Positions 21,599-31,466 of a stretch of DNA of 54,003 nucleotides are shown here, piece after piece (position 1 is the stretch's first letter; every line of letters begins with the position of its first letter). The DNA is taken from positions 174,014 through 228,016 of the forward strand of contig JBBHKE010001846.1 in NCBI GenBank assembly GCA_037447655.1, in the 5' to 3' direction. This DNA comes from Zygnema cylindricum (Eukaryota > Streptophyta > Zygnematophyceae > Zygnematales > Zygnemataceae). The position numbers were made by a program, and so were the translations under genes. The notes under the pieces are model-generated. The model had not been told where the DNA came from, did not search any database, and saw nothing but the letters and a program-made list of their open reading frames with translations.

Positions 21599-22409
21599 CA
21601 GAGGTCGCAAAAGTAAAAAAAAATCATACCCGAAACCGACCGTTTTTTTTTTTTCAAAATCTGAGTAACCGACGCCCGACCGAGTTTTGTCACGCTCCCA
21701 AATTGTTAACCGTTAACCGACCGTCGTTTACGAAAAAAAAAAAAACCGAATCTTGATTTTTCGCGACTAACCGTGCCCGCCCGTAACCGAAAAAGTACAA
21801 AATTAATCAATGTACGACGGAATAAGCAAATAATTACGATTTGTCGCGTTCCTTAAGATTTGCGAAATGAATAGTGTTACTACCGTGTCAGATTTGCGAC
21901 GCTTTGTCGCGTTCCCTAAGATTTGCGAAATGAATAGTGTACTACTGTGTCAGATTTGCGACGCTTTGTCGCGATGCCTAAGATTTGCGAAATGAATATT
22001 GTACTACCGTGTCAGATTTGAGACGCTTTGTCGCTTTCCCTAAGATTTTCGAAATGAATTGTGTACTATCGTGTCAGATTTGCGACGCTTTGTCGCGTTC
22101 CCTTTGATTTGCGAAATAAATAGCTTACTTCAGTACCGTGTCAGATTTGCGACGCTAATCATGATGCCACGTACTTCCACGATACCAAAAGTACAAAGAA
22201 CAATAATGTTGGAAAAAAAAAGTACAAAATTTTCATTTTTTTTGGTTTTTTGTTTGACCGACCGTAACTGACCGTTTTTTTTTTCCTGGTGAGTCAACCG
22301 ACCGTAACCGCCCGACCCCCAAAATTTGGTAACCGAATCCGTTCCGGATTCGGCGCGGGCGGTCGGTTAACGGTCGGTCACGGTTTCGGTTGACCGTTTG
22401 CGACCTCTG
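21599..22409. mobile_element. hAT-type non-autonomous element, family 2, copy 1
   Basis: The terminal inverted repeats are CAGAGGTCGCAAA and TTTGCGACCTCTG, with a perfect 8-bp target duplication ACACTGGC (21591-21598 and 22410-22417). Subterminal CGAAACCGACCG and TTAACCGACCG motifs are repeated in inverted form at the other end. The middle holds a 62-bp tandem array. No transposase frame is present. A second copy is at 39899-40972. Confidence 0.9.
21840..22157. repeat. 62-bp tandem array inside hAT family 2
   Basis: Five units start at about 21840, 21903, 21965, 22027 and 22089, each built on TTTGTCGCGTTCCCTAAG then ATTTGCGAAATGAATAG. The array is missing from the copy at 39899. Confidence 0.88.
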
Positions 22410-22446
22410 ACACTGGCTAACGGCAGATGGCTACCGATACATACAG

Positions 22447-22662
22447 TACACCTTGAATCGCTATTAGGGTTAATAAAATTTTCGCCACTCAAAACATCCT
22501 TTCTCCGTACACACCTGTCCGATTTTCAATTTGAGACCGCCAATCGGAAGCTGTGTTGTCTATTTCAATCGCAACCGTCAGATCTTCAATCGGACATGTG
22601 TGTACGGAGAAAAAATGATTTAAGAGACGAAAATAACATAGCACTAATAGCGATACACGGTG
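22447..22662. mobile_element. TA-flanked MITE, family A, copy 3
   Basis: The ends are CACCTTGAATCGCTATTAGGG and CTAATAGCGATACACGGTG, flanked by TA. The arms TTTCTCCGTACACACCTGTCC and GACATGTGTGTACGGAGAAA pair. It lies just before a Root_cap pseudogene fragment. Confidence 0.85.
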
Positions 22663-22709
22663 TACTGTACAAATGTACGAGAGGTGTGATTTTGAGACGT
22701 AGGATCATG

Positions 22710-23036
22710 ACTGCCGAGAAGGTTGCGAACGGCAATACAGCAACGGATACATGAAAACCGTAAAAATCGACATAAAAAACCGGCGAAGAATTTTTTTTTG
22801 CTGACCGAAAAATTTCGGTGAAGAGAAAACAGCGGCGACGATGAATTTGACATTTATAAAGAAATTGAAAATGTTTTTAAAATTAGTTTCGAAAATTACG
22901 TCCGGAAATCGAATAGTACGGAAAAAAAGCGACGAATTCGTACGATTCGGACTCGAATTTTCCAAATTTTTGGTTTTTCTGGAAATTCACGGAGTGGTGG
23001 GGCAAACATTTCGAAAAGATCATAATAAAATACTTA
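22710..23036 (+). pseudogene. Root_cap-domain pseudogene fragment
   Basis: The plus strand encodes REGCERQYSNGYMKTVKID, then one in-frame TGA, then a stretch ending IHGVVGQTFRKDHNK. This follows, in order, the third exon of the minus-strand gene at 23959-26867 (REGSDWEYGNGYLKEITVD and VHGILGQTFRPDHQ). Only the second half of that exon is represented; no signal peptide, proline linker or final exon is seen. The tandem of a MITE at its left edge and the internal stop suggest a decayed inverted paralogue. Confidence 0.7.
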
Positions 23037-23958
23037 CTTTATTTTATTATTTTCATGTATTTTGATTGAAATTTTACTGCAATTCTTATTTTTCTGAAGG
23101 ATTTAAGTTTCCCACAATAGTGACTTTTGTTTTAAGGTTTTTATTTTATGGTTCATTTTGAAATTTTGGGATTTTTTTGAGCTTGGGAGTATTAATTTTG
23201 TCGGGAAAATTTTCTTGAGTCAATACATTGAACTTGTGGTTGAAATAAAATAATTCTAAATTGAGAGAAAAGACAATTTTTAAAAATGGCGCACTCCTTT
23301 TGTGCTTAGAGATCATAAGATGTCAAAAATACTGTTGATTGTTAAATCCACATCAAAGATTTTTCCTCATACACATCAAACATCGACTGTCGGGTTTCAA
23401 AATTTGGGTAATAAAATATAAAACTTAAAAAAAGTGGACATGGAATACTAAATATAAAAATTGCACATGATATCTTATATGTTGGGCATTGAGCATTAAA
23501 TTTTGAATCAAAAGATTCTATAATGAAAACTAATCAATGGATACTCAATTCTAAGAATCGAACTCTGCTATGTAAATAATGTCACAAAAAATAACTTTTA
23601 TATTTTTAATTATCATAATCAATAGAATGAAACTGCCGGCCACTATGTGAGAAGAATCGGGAACTCGCAAATTTATGATATGCATAACTTTCTTTTCTGC
23701 ATTTTAGTCAAAAATAATTTTGACAGGCCATAAGGATCATTCCTAAAACTAAAATCAAAAATTAAAAAACCCCATCTTATCTACATGATCAAATAAAACA
23801 CCATGGTTAAACACAATTTCTTACCTCTCCCTCTTTGCCCTCTCTTCCCTTAAAACTCTTCCCTACTTTCATTCCTTGAGAGAAACCTCTCTCTCCATGT
23901 CTCTCCCTCTTCACATTTTAAAAACATTCTTCAGTTCTATGAAAATCTTAAAATGCTC
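23037..23958. other. AT-rich intergenic stretch, nothing recognised
   Basis: Low-complexity AT-rich DNA lies between the pseudogene fragment and the stop codon of the minus-strand Root_cap gene. It should include that gene's 3' UTR. No repeat family or coding similarity was recognised. Confidence 0.4.
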
Positions 23959-26867
23959 TCATTCTACCGCCATTTTCCGAGGCAAAGTCGACCGATACCC
24001 ACTCTCGACTGCCGATCGAGTACGTGTTTCGATAGCCGCCGCAGTTTCTTCGTCGATTTTGTCGGTCCGAGCGAATCGGGAATAGACACAATTTGGCTTG
24101 AAAAGGTCTTTTGTCTGATAATCTGTCACGTCACCATCCAAGAATCCCTCTCCATTGTCTCCTGGGACCACATCGACTTTGAGGAGGTCGCTACGAACAG
24201 GTTTTTGTTTGTACCTATTGTTTGCCAGAAAAAGTGGAATAAGTAGTGGAAATAAAGGGAAAAGACTGAAAGGAAGAAGAAAGAGAAAAGTCATGAGAAA
24301 AAAAAATGTATAATTGGAGAAATGTCAAGCAGAAGGTGAGGGAGATCAAACAAAAAAAATGGAGTGTGAAATTTGAGGAAATTGATGGGAATGTCTGAGA
24401 AAAAGATAATCAACTTATGCTATATTTTTATAATACACGTCAGTAAAAAAGGAAAATGGATGAACCATTTAAAAAAATAAAAATACTCCAGGCATATAGC
24501 AAACCACATCAAAAGTAATTAATAGAAAAGAATGAAATGCACGACAAACTTACAATCGATCCTGATGATCTGGACGGAAAGTTTGTCCCAAGATTCCATG
24601 AACGTTAGAGGAAACCGAAACTTGAGGAATTTCGATACTAAAATGAACAACTCCATCATCTTTTGTTCTTAAAAGCGCAATTTCCGGTCTTAAAATCAAT
24701 ACCATTTTGATAACCGCCTCGATTTCGATTTTGTAAACATCGACTTCGTCATCTCCACTTAGTTTTTTTGCAGCCACCCATTTAATTTTCATTTGGTTAT
24801 CAAAAAACGTCACATAGTCGCTGGGTTTCTTTAAGACTACTTGGGTTCCATCAACAGTAATTTCTTTCAAGTACCCATTTCCGTATTCCCAGTCGGAACC
24901 TTCTCTGACCGCCAAATAAACAATATGGTGTCCCCAGAAAAGAGCGATTTGTCGGATCCATGTGAGGGGTTTATGGGGGTTTGTACCCCATCGGTCAAAT
25001 CTTCCTCCATGGTAAACATTAATGTGTAAATGGGAGTCACTCAGCATGCAGTAAGTTTTTGCGGGCAGACCTAAAAAACATAAAAAAAAGTATAGAAAAA
25101 AGGAAAAAACAGAGGGCCCGGAGAAAAAAACAAGGAAATCGAGACATAAGAATCACCTTATTAGAAAAAATTGATGGAAATTGTAAAAAGAGTGTGATAC
25201 TAAAGCAAGAGATGATAAAATTATATGATTATGTATCTGTATGATTATATATATATTGTAATGCCACTATCAATTTTTTAAATATGGATGTTTTTGCCCG
25301 ATAAAATTCTTCACATTGTTAATCTCATAATTGCCTGTCTTCAGATTCTCTTTCAATGTTGAGACTCTCGAGAAATTGACTATTTTCTGTCCCAAAATCA
25401 ATTGCAACAGAAAAATCAAATTTAAATCTGTGGCATTAAATGTTCGCAATGGCAAGAGCAACAAACAATTTCAAGATTTCGAAACCATTTCGAGGCTGAA
25501 ATTGAGCCCGATACTTTATTCCTACCACAATTAATGTAGATAAAGAAAGAAATTCTGACTTCTCTTGTGAAATCAAATTTTAGATAATCAGTTGTCGCCC
25601 CGAAAACAAGAAGATAATTCTACCACTATACCAGTGGAACGAAATGAACATTTAAAACTTACCAGAACGGGTGTGCTTGAAAAAAAGATAAACACAAAAA
25701 AAATAAAAAATGATTTTTACCTGTAAAATCAAAGTGGGAGTTATCGGCTCCAGTGTAATGAGGGTCTCCGGATACCCCCACAGTGGGAGAAGGGGGAGGA
25801 GAATCAGTTAGAGGAGGATCAGTGGAGGGAATAGTAGCTGGAGGGGGAGTAGTGGGAGGAGGCGAAGTGGGATCAGGAGGAGGGGAAGGAAGAGTGCTAC
25901 AGATGCTTCCAGTAGTCTGGGTGACAGCGGAGTTGGAGAGACAGGTGGAGGTCGACTCGTAGGTGAAAGTGTTGAGGCAGGCGCTGCCCTTCAAGAGGAT
26001 ACAGGTGCCTGGGGCGGGGAGGGAGAGGGAGAGGGAGAGGGAGAGGGAGAGGAAAGGAGGAAGGGAGGGAGGGAGGAGCTCATGAGAACATGCATTCTAA
26101 CAAAATATACAATTTGAATTAAATTTACGACAAGTTTTCAGTTTTTGAATTAACCTAGATGTGCTTCCTAAATCCGATACAATGAATGGTTAAAATTGTC
26201 ACATTTATCTCCAAATTGTTAAATAACTATTCTTTTTCAAAATCTCAAATCAATAAAGAGTAGTCGATGCCCAAACCCAAAAAAAACGACCCAAAAAAAA
26301 AAGGACACCATTTTGCCAACTTTATTCATTACTAGACGTTTGAGCTAAACCTTTAGTTGTTTTCAAAAAAAAAACCATGATGTTTTTTCAACAACAAGAT
26401 GTGATTGAAAGAAGAAGAAAAAATAAAAAAACAAACAAACAATATCGCTCCGAAAACAAAAAAAATAAAGTAATTCACACAAAATAATAAAGCAATTCAC
26501 ACCAAACAATAAAGTAACCCATAAAAAATTATGAAGTAATTCACACAAAAAAATAAAGTAATCCACACGTACCATTAGTAGCGCTTTGCAAATGGTTCCA
26601 ATAGACGCAAGCGGGGTATCGCTGACAAAGCTCCTTGCACTGCGTGTCGGAGGTGATCATGGAAAGGTCCCTCGGATCCGTACCGAATTTTCCGACTAAA
26701 TACGAGTTCGTTTGATAAATTCGGCCCGGAATTCCGACCGTACTATTGCACACGTAAGTAGGACATGCAGCCGTACCGGCTTGGGTACAGCCAAATGCTG
26801 GTCTTGCCAGCGCAAGAAGACAAAAAATTACAGAAATTCCGAAAAGGATATTCGTATTCGGAGCCAT
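23959..26867 (-). CDS. Secreted PAN-like / Root_cap domain protein
   Basis: Four exons join in frame: 26867-26573, 26008-25721, 25070-24554 and 24214-23959 (TGA), giving 451 residues. Residues 1 to about 27 form a signal peptide (hydrophobic core LFGISVIFCLLALA). A Cys-rich region follows with a PAN/apple-like pattern (DTQCKELCQRYPACVYW). A Pro/Ser/Thr linker (about 130-175) leads to GDPHYTGADNSHFDF (from 179). The rest matches the plant Root_cap family (Pfam Root_cap), with KTYCMLSDSHLHIN, HGILGQTFRPD (about 353-363) and a final block ending PNCVYSRF. Exon 3 could stop at TTG TAA, but an exact GTAAGT donor there and the matching phase of exon 4 favour splicing. It probably acts at the cell surface or wall. 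The biochemical function of the Root_cap domain is not known. Confidence 0.87.
25591..25641 (-). other. tRNA-like 5'-half fragment in intron 2 of the Root_cap gene
   Basis: The minus strand contains TGGTATAGTGGTAGAATTATC, which fits an A-box / D-arm (TGGTATAGTGG). No T-arm (GGTTCGA) or pairing acceptor stem follows. It may be a tRNA pseudogene or SINE remnant, or chance. Confidence 0.25.
26021..26052. repeat. GAGAGG-type purine repeat in intron 1 of the Root_cap gene
   Basis: GGGAGA units directly precede the exon 2 start on the minus strand, where they form its pyrimidine tract. Confidence 0.8.
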
Positions 26868-26995
26868 AGTTTAGAGAGGAGAAGAGGGAGAAGATTTTAT
26901 TTTTTTTTGTGCTAAAATTTCAAAATGGGGTTTTTAATAAGACAATGTATAGCTTGTGTTGGTAAGATGGCGAGGTTTTTGAAAAGGGGATGAGG

Positions 26996-27048
26996 GAGAG
27001 AGAGAGAGAGAGGGGGGGAGAGAGAGGGGGAGAGAGAGAGAGAGAGGA
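26996..27048. repeat. (GA)n tract in the 5' leader of the Root_cap gene
   Basis: The GA-rich run corresponds to a CT-rich leader between the TATA box and ATG on the gene strand. CT-rich leaders are common in plant genes. Confidence 0.75.
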
Positions 27049-27110
27049 ATGTAAGAGATGAGGAGTGAGAAGGTGTAAGAGGATGATAGAGAAGGCCGGC
27101 GACTGTTTAG

Positions 27111-27120
27111 TTTATATAGG
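27111..27120 (-). promoter_or_regulatory. Probable TATA box of the Root_cap gene
   Basis: The minus strand reads CCTATATAAA about 245 bp upstream of the ATG at 26867. A start site would be expected about 30 bp downstream, near 27080. Confidence 0.65.
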
Positions 27121-27384
27121 AGTCTAGGAGAGAGAGTGGAGGCAAGTTGAGTCGTGGTAGTGTGACGTGACAGGTATTAGTGACGTCGCAGGTTTGGCGG
27201 AATGTTTAAAAAGGGCGCCGGAATCGACGGCGGTAATCGAAAAAAAGCGATTTGAAGAGTTGCGTGAAAATTTTGAAGTCAGAGGTCACAATGTTCTATG
27301 TGAACTGAACGGTTCTGATACAGTTTGAGGCTCAACTTTTTAAGGAACGGGTCAATTGTACAGTTTCGACGTAGTTCCGCTGCA

Positions 27385-27490
27385 CAGGATTCGTTTGTAC
27401 GAGATTCATTAGTACGGATGCACGGGATTCATTAGTACGGATGCACGGGATTCATTAGTACGAATGTACGAGATTCACTAGTACGGATAG
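27385..27490. repeat. 23-bp tandem repeat upstream of the Root_cap gene
   Basis: The unit GGGATTCATTAGTACGGATGCAC (with variants) recurs about four to five times. It lies some 270 bp upstream of the predicted TATA box. Confidence 0.8.
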
Positions 27491-28664
27491 ACTTATGATC
27501 TCCATAAACGTGGAGGCTTACGTGGCGGTTAATGCGTAGATTGGAAAGTGATAAAAGTTTTCAGACGCAATCTACACCGCTCATCGCTTCATGTGATTAT
27601 AACACTATATTTGTCGAGACTTTATTTTTATTGGCCCCCAAAATCATAAATTAGTGCAGTTATGTTTTTTAAAACGGTCTCCCGTCGGACAGCGTGTTCG
27701 TACAGATGACGGAGTGGATTAGTCGATAGATGGCTGACGTGGACAAACTATGAGAGGTTGACGGTCGTCCAAAACTCCACCGACAATGACGGACCTAAAA
27801 CGTTCTAAGCACTCTAACAAGGTCAACACGCGACATTGAATTGTTTTCACCTAAAATAATTGAGTATCGAGTATACTTTAAAGTACGAAACGAGACGTTT
27901 CCGATCAACCTTTTTTTTAAACCAATAAAACCGCGTCACGTCTCGTTCTATACAAGTTTCAAAATTACTTCTCGTCACCAGGTCGCTTTTTGAATACTTT
28001 TTTATCACTTCCAATTAAGCGCCACGTAAGCCCTTTCTGTTTGTAAACGTGTCAGAGCATAACTCCATCAGCACTAAATACACCCGTGCAGCGAAACGAC
28101 GTCGAAACTATACACTTCACTCCGCAAAAATTTGAGGCTGAAACTCATAGTTGTCCGATTCATACGGATTCGACTTTTTCAGTTTTTCCCGAAAACTACG
28201 TAATATTCGCTTGTTTCGTATATTTCAAAAATTTCGTAATTTTAACTGTACGAATGTACGAGAATGTACGAAAAGCGTGACCCTAGAAAATCCTTCAAAA
28301 ATATAAAAAGGTACGAAAGACATACGGTATTAGTACGAAAAATCTAAGACAGTTGTCCTGAATTATACGGGAATTATACAAGAATGTACCCTAAGAACCC
28401 TAAAATCCCGCATAAATAACCCAAAAATGAAATGCCAATAATTGTACGGAAAATGTAACGCAGTTGTCCTTAATAAAATTGAAATGTACGGCAGCCTACT
28501 GTAAAAAATCTATAATATTTAACCGTAAAAGGTACGAGAAAATACGGACACTGAACGTAAATGTACGAAAAAATCTAAAACAGTTGCAATTAAAAATACG
28601 GAATGTACGAAAATGTACCCTAAAAAGCCTAAAATCCCCTAAAACCCTTAAATAACCCTACAAA
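27491..28664. other. Repeat-rich intergenic DNA with GTACG motifs
   Basis: No gene was recognised. A block of about 90 bp recurs at roughly 28352-28425 and 28563-28660: GTACGAAAAAATCTAA, then CAGTTG, then AATGTACCCTAA, then CCTAAAATCCC. Scattered TGTACGAAA motifs lie between. A partial family B-like left end is near 27578-27660. Confidence 0.5.
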
Positions 28665-29493
28665 TAGTGTTGTGTATCGGTAAGGATTTGCCGATAACTG
28701 ATATGGGCCTTTTTTCGGGGATCCGATAATCGATATATTGGTACGATATATCGCTATCGGTCTTATCGCCGATGAGTAGCCGATAATATCGGCTAGTTAT
28801 CGGCGATAATGCCGATAACGATAACTATCGGCGATAACTGTACGCGCCGTACAGATAACTGTACGGCATGTACACTCAACTGTACGTCTTATTCCCCCGA
28901 CGCGCCCTACAAGTCAAAAGTACAGTAGCCGGCATAAGATGTGTACGAATTTAGTACGGCTCCACTTAAAACGATGTACCTTTCACATCCGACGCCGTGG
29001 CTTTGTCCTTTTATTTTTGGGATCCACTGGAAACCTGCCACGTGTCAATCCTTCGTCTTTTTTGGCAAAAGCCGCCAAAAAAGCCATTCCGAGATGCCGG
29101 CGCTCACGCTGACCGTCCGCTCGTATTTTCTCATTGAATTTCGTCCGTTCGATTCCGGCGGCGCGCATAATGTTATTTTGCATCCGTTGTACTTTGTGTC
29201 CGCCGTCTTTTTACCGTTCCATGATAATCAGTTTATCGGTACAATTCCGTACGTTCCCGTAAAATTTATGTTCAGTTAACCGCCCAAAAAGTACTACAAA
29301 GTGCAACGTATTTTTTCGCCAAATTTCGTACATTTCCCGTAAAAAACCGTACATTTCTCGTAAACGAACCGTTCAGTTTACCGGACAGAAAGTACAGAAA
29401 GTACAAATATATCGGGACCGCTGACCGTTCGATAACCGATAACTATCGGTATCGGTGTTATCGCGATAATTTTTTTTCCGATACACAACACTA
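28665..29493. mobile_element. hAT-type non-autonomous element, family 1, copy 2 (no gypsy insertion)
   Basis: The termini TAGTGTTGTGTATCGG and CCGATACACAACACTA match the copy at 9473-18211. The 8-bp target duplication is CCTACAAA / CCTACAAT (one mismatch). At 829 bp, it shows at 28889-28905 (TTATTCCCCCGACGCGCCC) the empty version of the site where the other copy took up the gypsy element. A minus-strand frame at 28983-29183 has weak similarity to one in the other copy; I do not recognise the protein. Confidence 0.9.
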
Positions 29494-29530
29494 CCTACAA
29501 TGCACTGTCATATACGGACGCTGTACGTTA

Positions 29531-30306
29531 CACCGCCAATCGTTATTAGCGGTGTATACACTAATTCCATCCCGCTTTTTTTTTTTTTTATTCTCCATTA
29601 GTGTAGTTCATTCTATTTTTTTCTTTATTCTATTTAGGGTTATTTTCAGTAAGTTGTCCCGTAAATAGAGTTGTGTACGGTCAGTGTCAGAACGTACATA
29701 AATGTACCTTTTTAAGTTAAAAATTACAATAAATTAGTTTTAGTAACCGCAGACGCATGAGAATGTGCGTTCTAAAAAGGAAAAAAAACCAGGTCGTAAA
29801 AAAGCCCGTTCTCACATATTCGTCCGACAGCCACGTTTCGACCGTGTGAATGTACGATTTGTGTACGATTTGTCAGATTTTGTACGGAGACCTATATTAG
29901 TGTAGGCATGTTTGCGACCGACATTTTTTTTTTCAAAGATCCAAATTACCATAATCAAACAATTAGAATGTATGATTTTTTCCAAAATTTTCAAATTCTT
30001 AAATAGCGTACACCACTGTAATTATTATTATACGCTAATCAAACTCCCACGATAATAACGATTGGCAGTGTAGTGTACGGTATGAATGTACGATTTGTGT
30101 ACGATTTGTCAGATTTTGTACGGAGACCTATATTAGTGTAGGCATGTTTGCGACCGACATTTTTTTTTTCAAAGATCCAAATTACCATAATCAAACAATT
30201 AGAATGTATGATTTTTTCCAAGATTTTCAAATTCTTAAATAGCGTACACCACTGTAATTATTATTATACGCTAATCAAACTCCCACGATAATAACGATTG
30301 GCAGTG
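29531..30306. mobile_element. Family C-like MITE with an internal tandem duplication
   Basis: The left end CACCGCCAATCGTTATTAGCG follows TA. The matching right end ATAACGATTGGCAGTG plus TA occurs twice, at 30070 and 30306, because the right part of the element is duplicated. Confidence 0.75.
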
Positions 30307-30315
30307 TAGTGTACG
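29844..30315. repeat. Recent 236-bp tandem duplication
   Basis: Two units starting near 29844 and 30080 are almost identical; I saw one clear substitution (CCAAAATTTT versus CCAAGATTTT). Each contains TGTACGATTTGTGTACGATT and the MITE right end. The breakpoint lies near TGAATGTACG. Confidence 0.92.
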
Positions 30316-31466
30316 GTAACAGTACGAATGCAAAGAAAATACGAATTTTATAAATTTCAAAATCGACTGATGCGAACTCTACGTAGTAATCAATAGTTTA
30401 CTCCGTGCGTGTTATGCGCGTAGGACATCCATGCTGAAACTGGACCACCGCCGTACAGTTCACATAGAAACCAGCTGACCTTTGACCTAAAAATTTCCAA
30501 GCAACTCTTTTTTCCAAGCAACCCTTCAAACCTTTTAAGAGTTACCTTGAATTACCTTCTATTAAAGTGCTTAATTTTAATAGGGATGGGCGGTGTAGCA
30601 TATCAATACTTAAGTCCTCGTATGCACCGATAGTTCGCCAACTATCCACCAATTCTAATAACAATAAAAGGTTGAGAGCAAATGTCAATCTTAATAATCT
30701 TCTTAATATACAAGAGCTTTGAAGAGCACACAGTACTCTTAACAATACAGGAGCTTTATTATTAAGAAAAAAATATTATAATTGAGAAATTGCAATGGTA
30801 AACGGTCCAAGTACATGGGAGAAAAGGAAACGAACAGCTTGAAAAAACTTTGAAAACCGAAAACATAGGACAGCATACATAAGAGAAAAAAGATTAAGGT
30901 AATAACATGAATACTGTAAAGGAACTCACATACAGAGAAGGGTAAACCCACAAAACGCAGGGAGGAACAATGAACATAATAACACAATAACGAAGGAATT
31001 GTATAAGACTTCATTGTCAATTTCGGTTTCTTCCATCTATGGCCTCGACGTTAAAATAGGTAAAATTAAGAAAAACAACTTTTAAGATGAATTCATACTT
31101 CATCACTTTGAGCTTCTTCCAGATATCCAGGAGTCTTTTTGTCCTTATGGTATGTCCTTGGTTAAAAATGATGGTAAAAAATATAGTGAAAATATAATAT
31201 TAAAGAAAACATTTAAACAGATAAACAAGATAAATTGCACAATAGATATTAACTAACTTGCAGCTACACTTAAACAAACAACAAAAAAAAACCCAATTAA
31301 ACAAATATTCATAACAGGAATTTTAAAATACATCTTTTAAACTTAGAAAAAGTCCTCCATCCGAAGGATAAAACGCCATTACTTTCATATAATGGACACA
31401 CTAAGGAACAGATTCCATTACGAAATCATTTTTTTTTTTTTAATTTCATAAAAAATATTAAAAAAA
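30316..31466. other. P4H 3' flank, no gene recognised
   Basis: AT-rich DNA follows the P4H stop codon (minus strand). An AATAAA on that strand at 30755-30760 is a possible distant polyadenylation signal. Short open frames here have no recognisable similarity. A family B-like right end (GATGGGCGGTGTAG) lies at 30586-30599. Confidence 0.45.

Noticed and set aside
21840-22157. Regular 62-bp repeats considered as a CRISPR array
   Set aside because: The units are contiguous with no unique spacers, sit in a hAT element, and the DNA is clearly eukaryotic.
24551-24553. TAA as the end of the Root_cap gene in exon 3
   Set aside because: It overlaps an exact GTAAGT donor, and a fourth exon continues in phase with the expected final Root_cap block ending NCVYSRF.
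28610-28662. CCCTAAAA-like motifs considered as interstitial telomere repeat
   Set aside because: The motifs are irregular and few, and belong to a longer local repeat with GTACG motifs.
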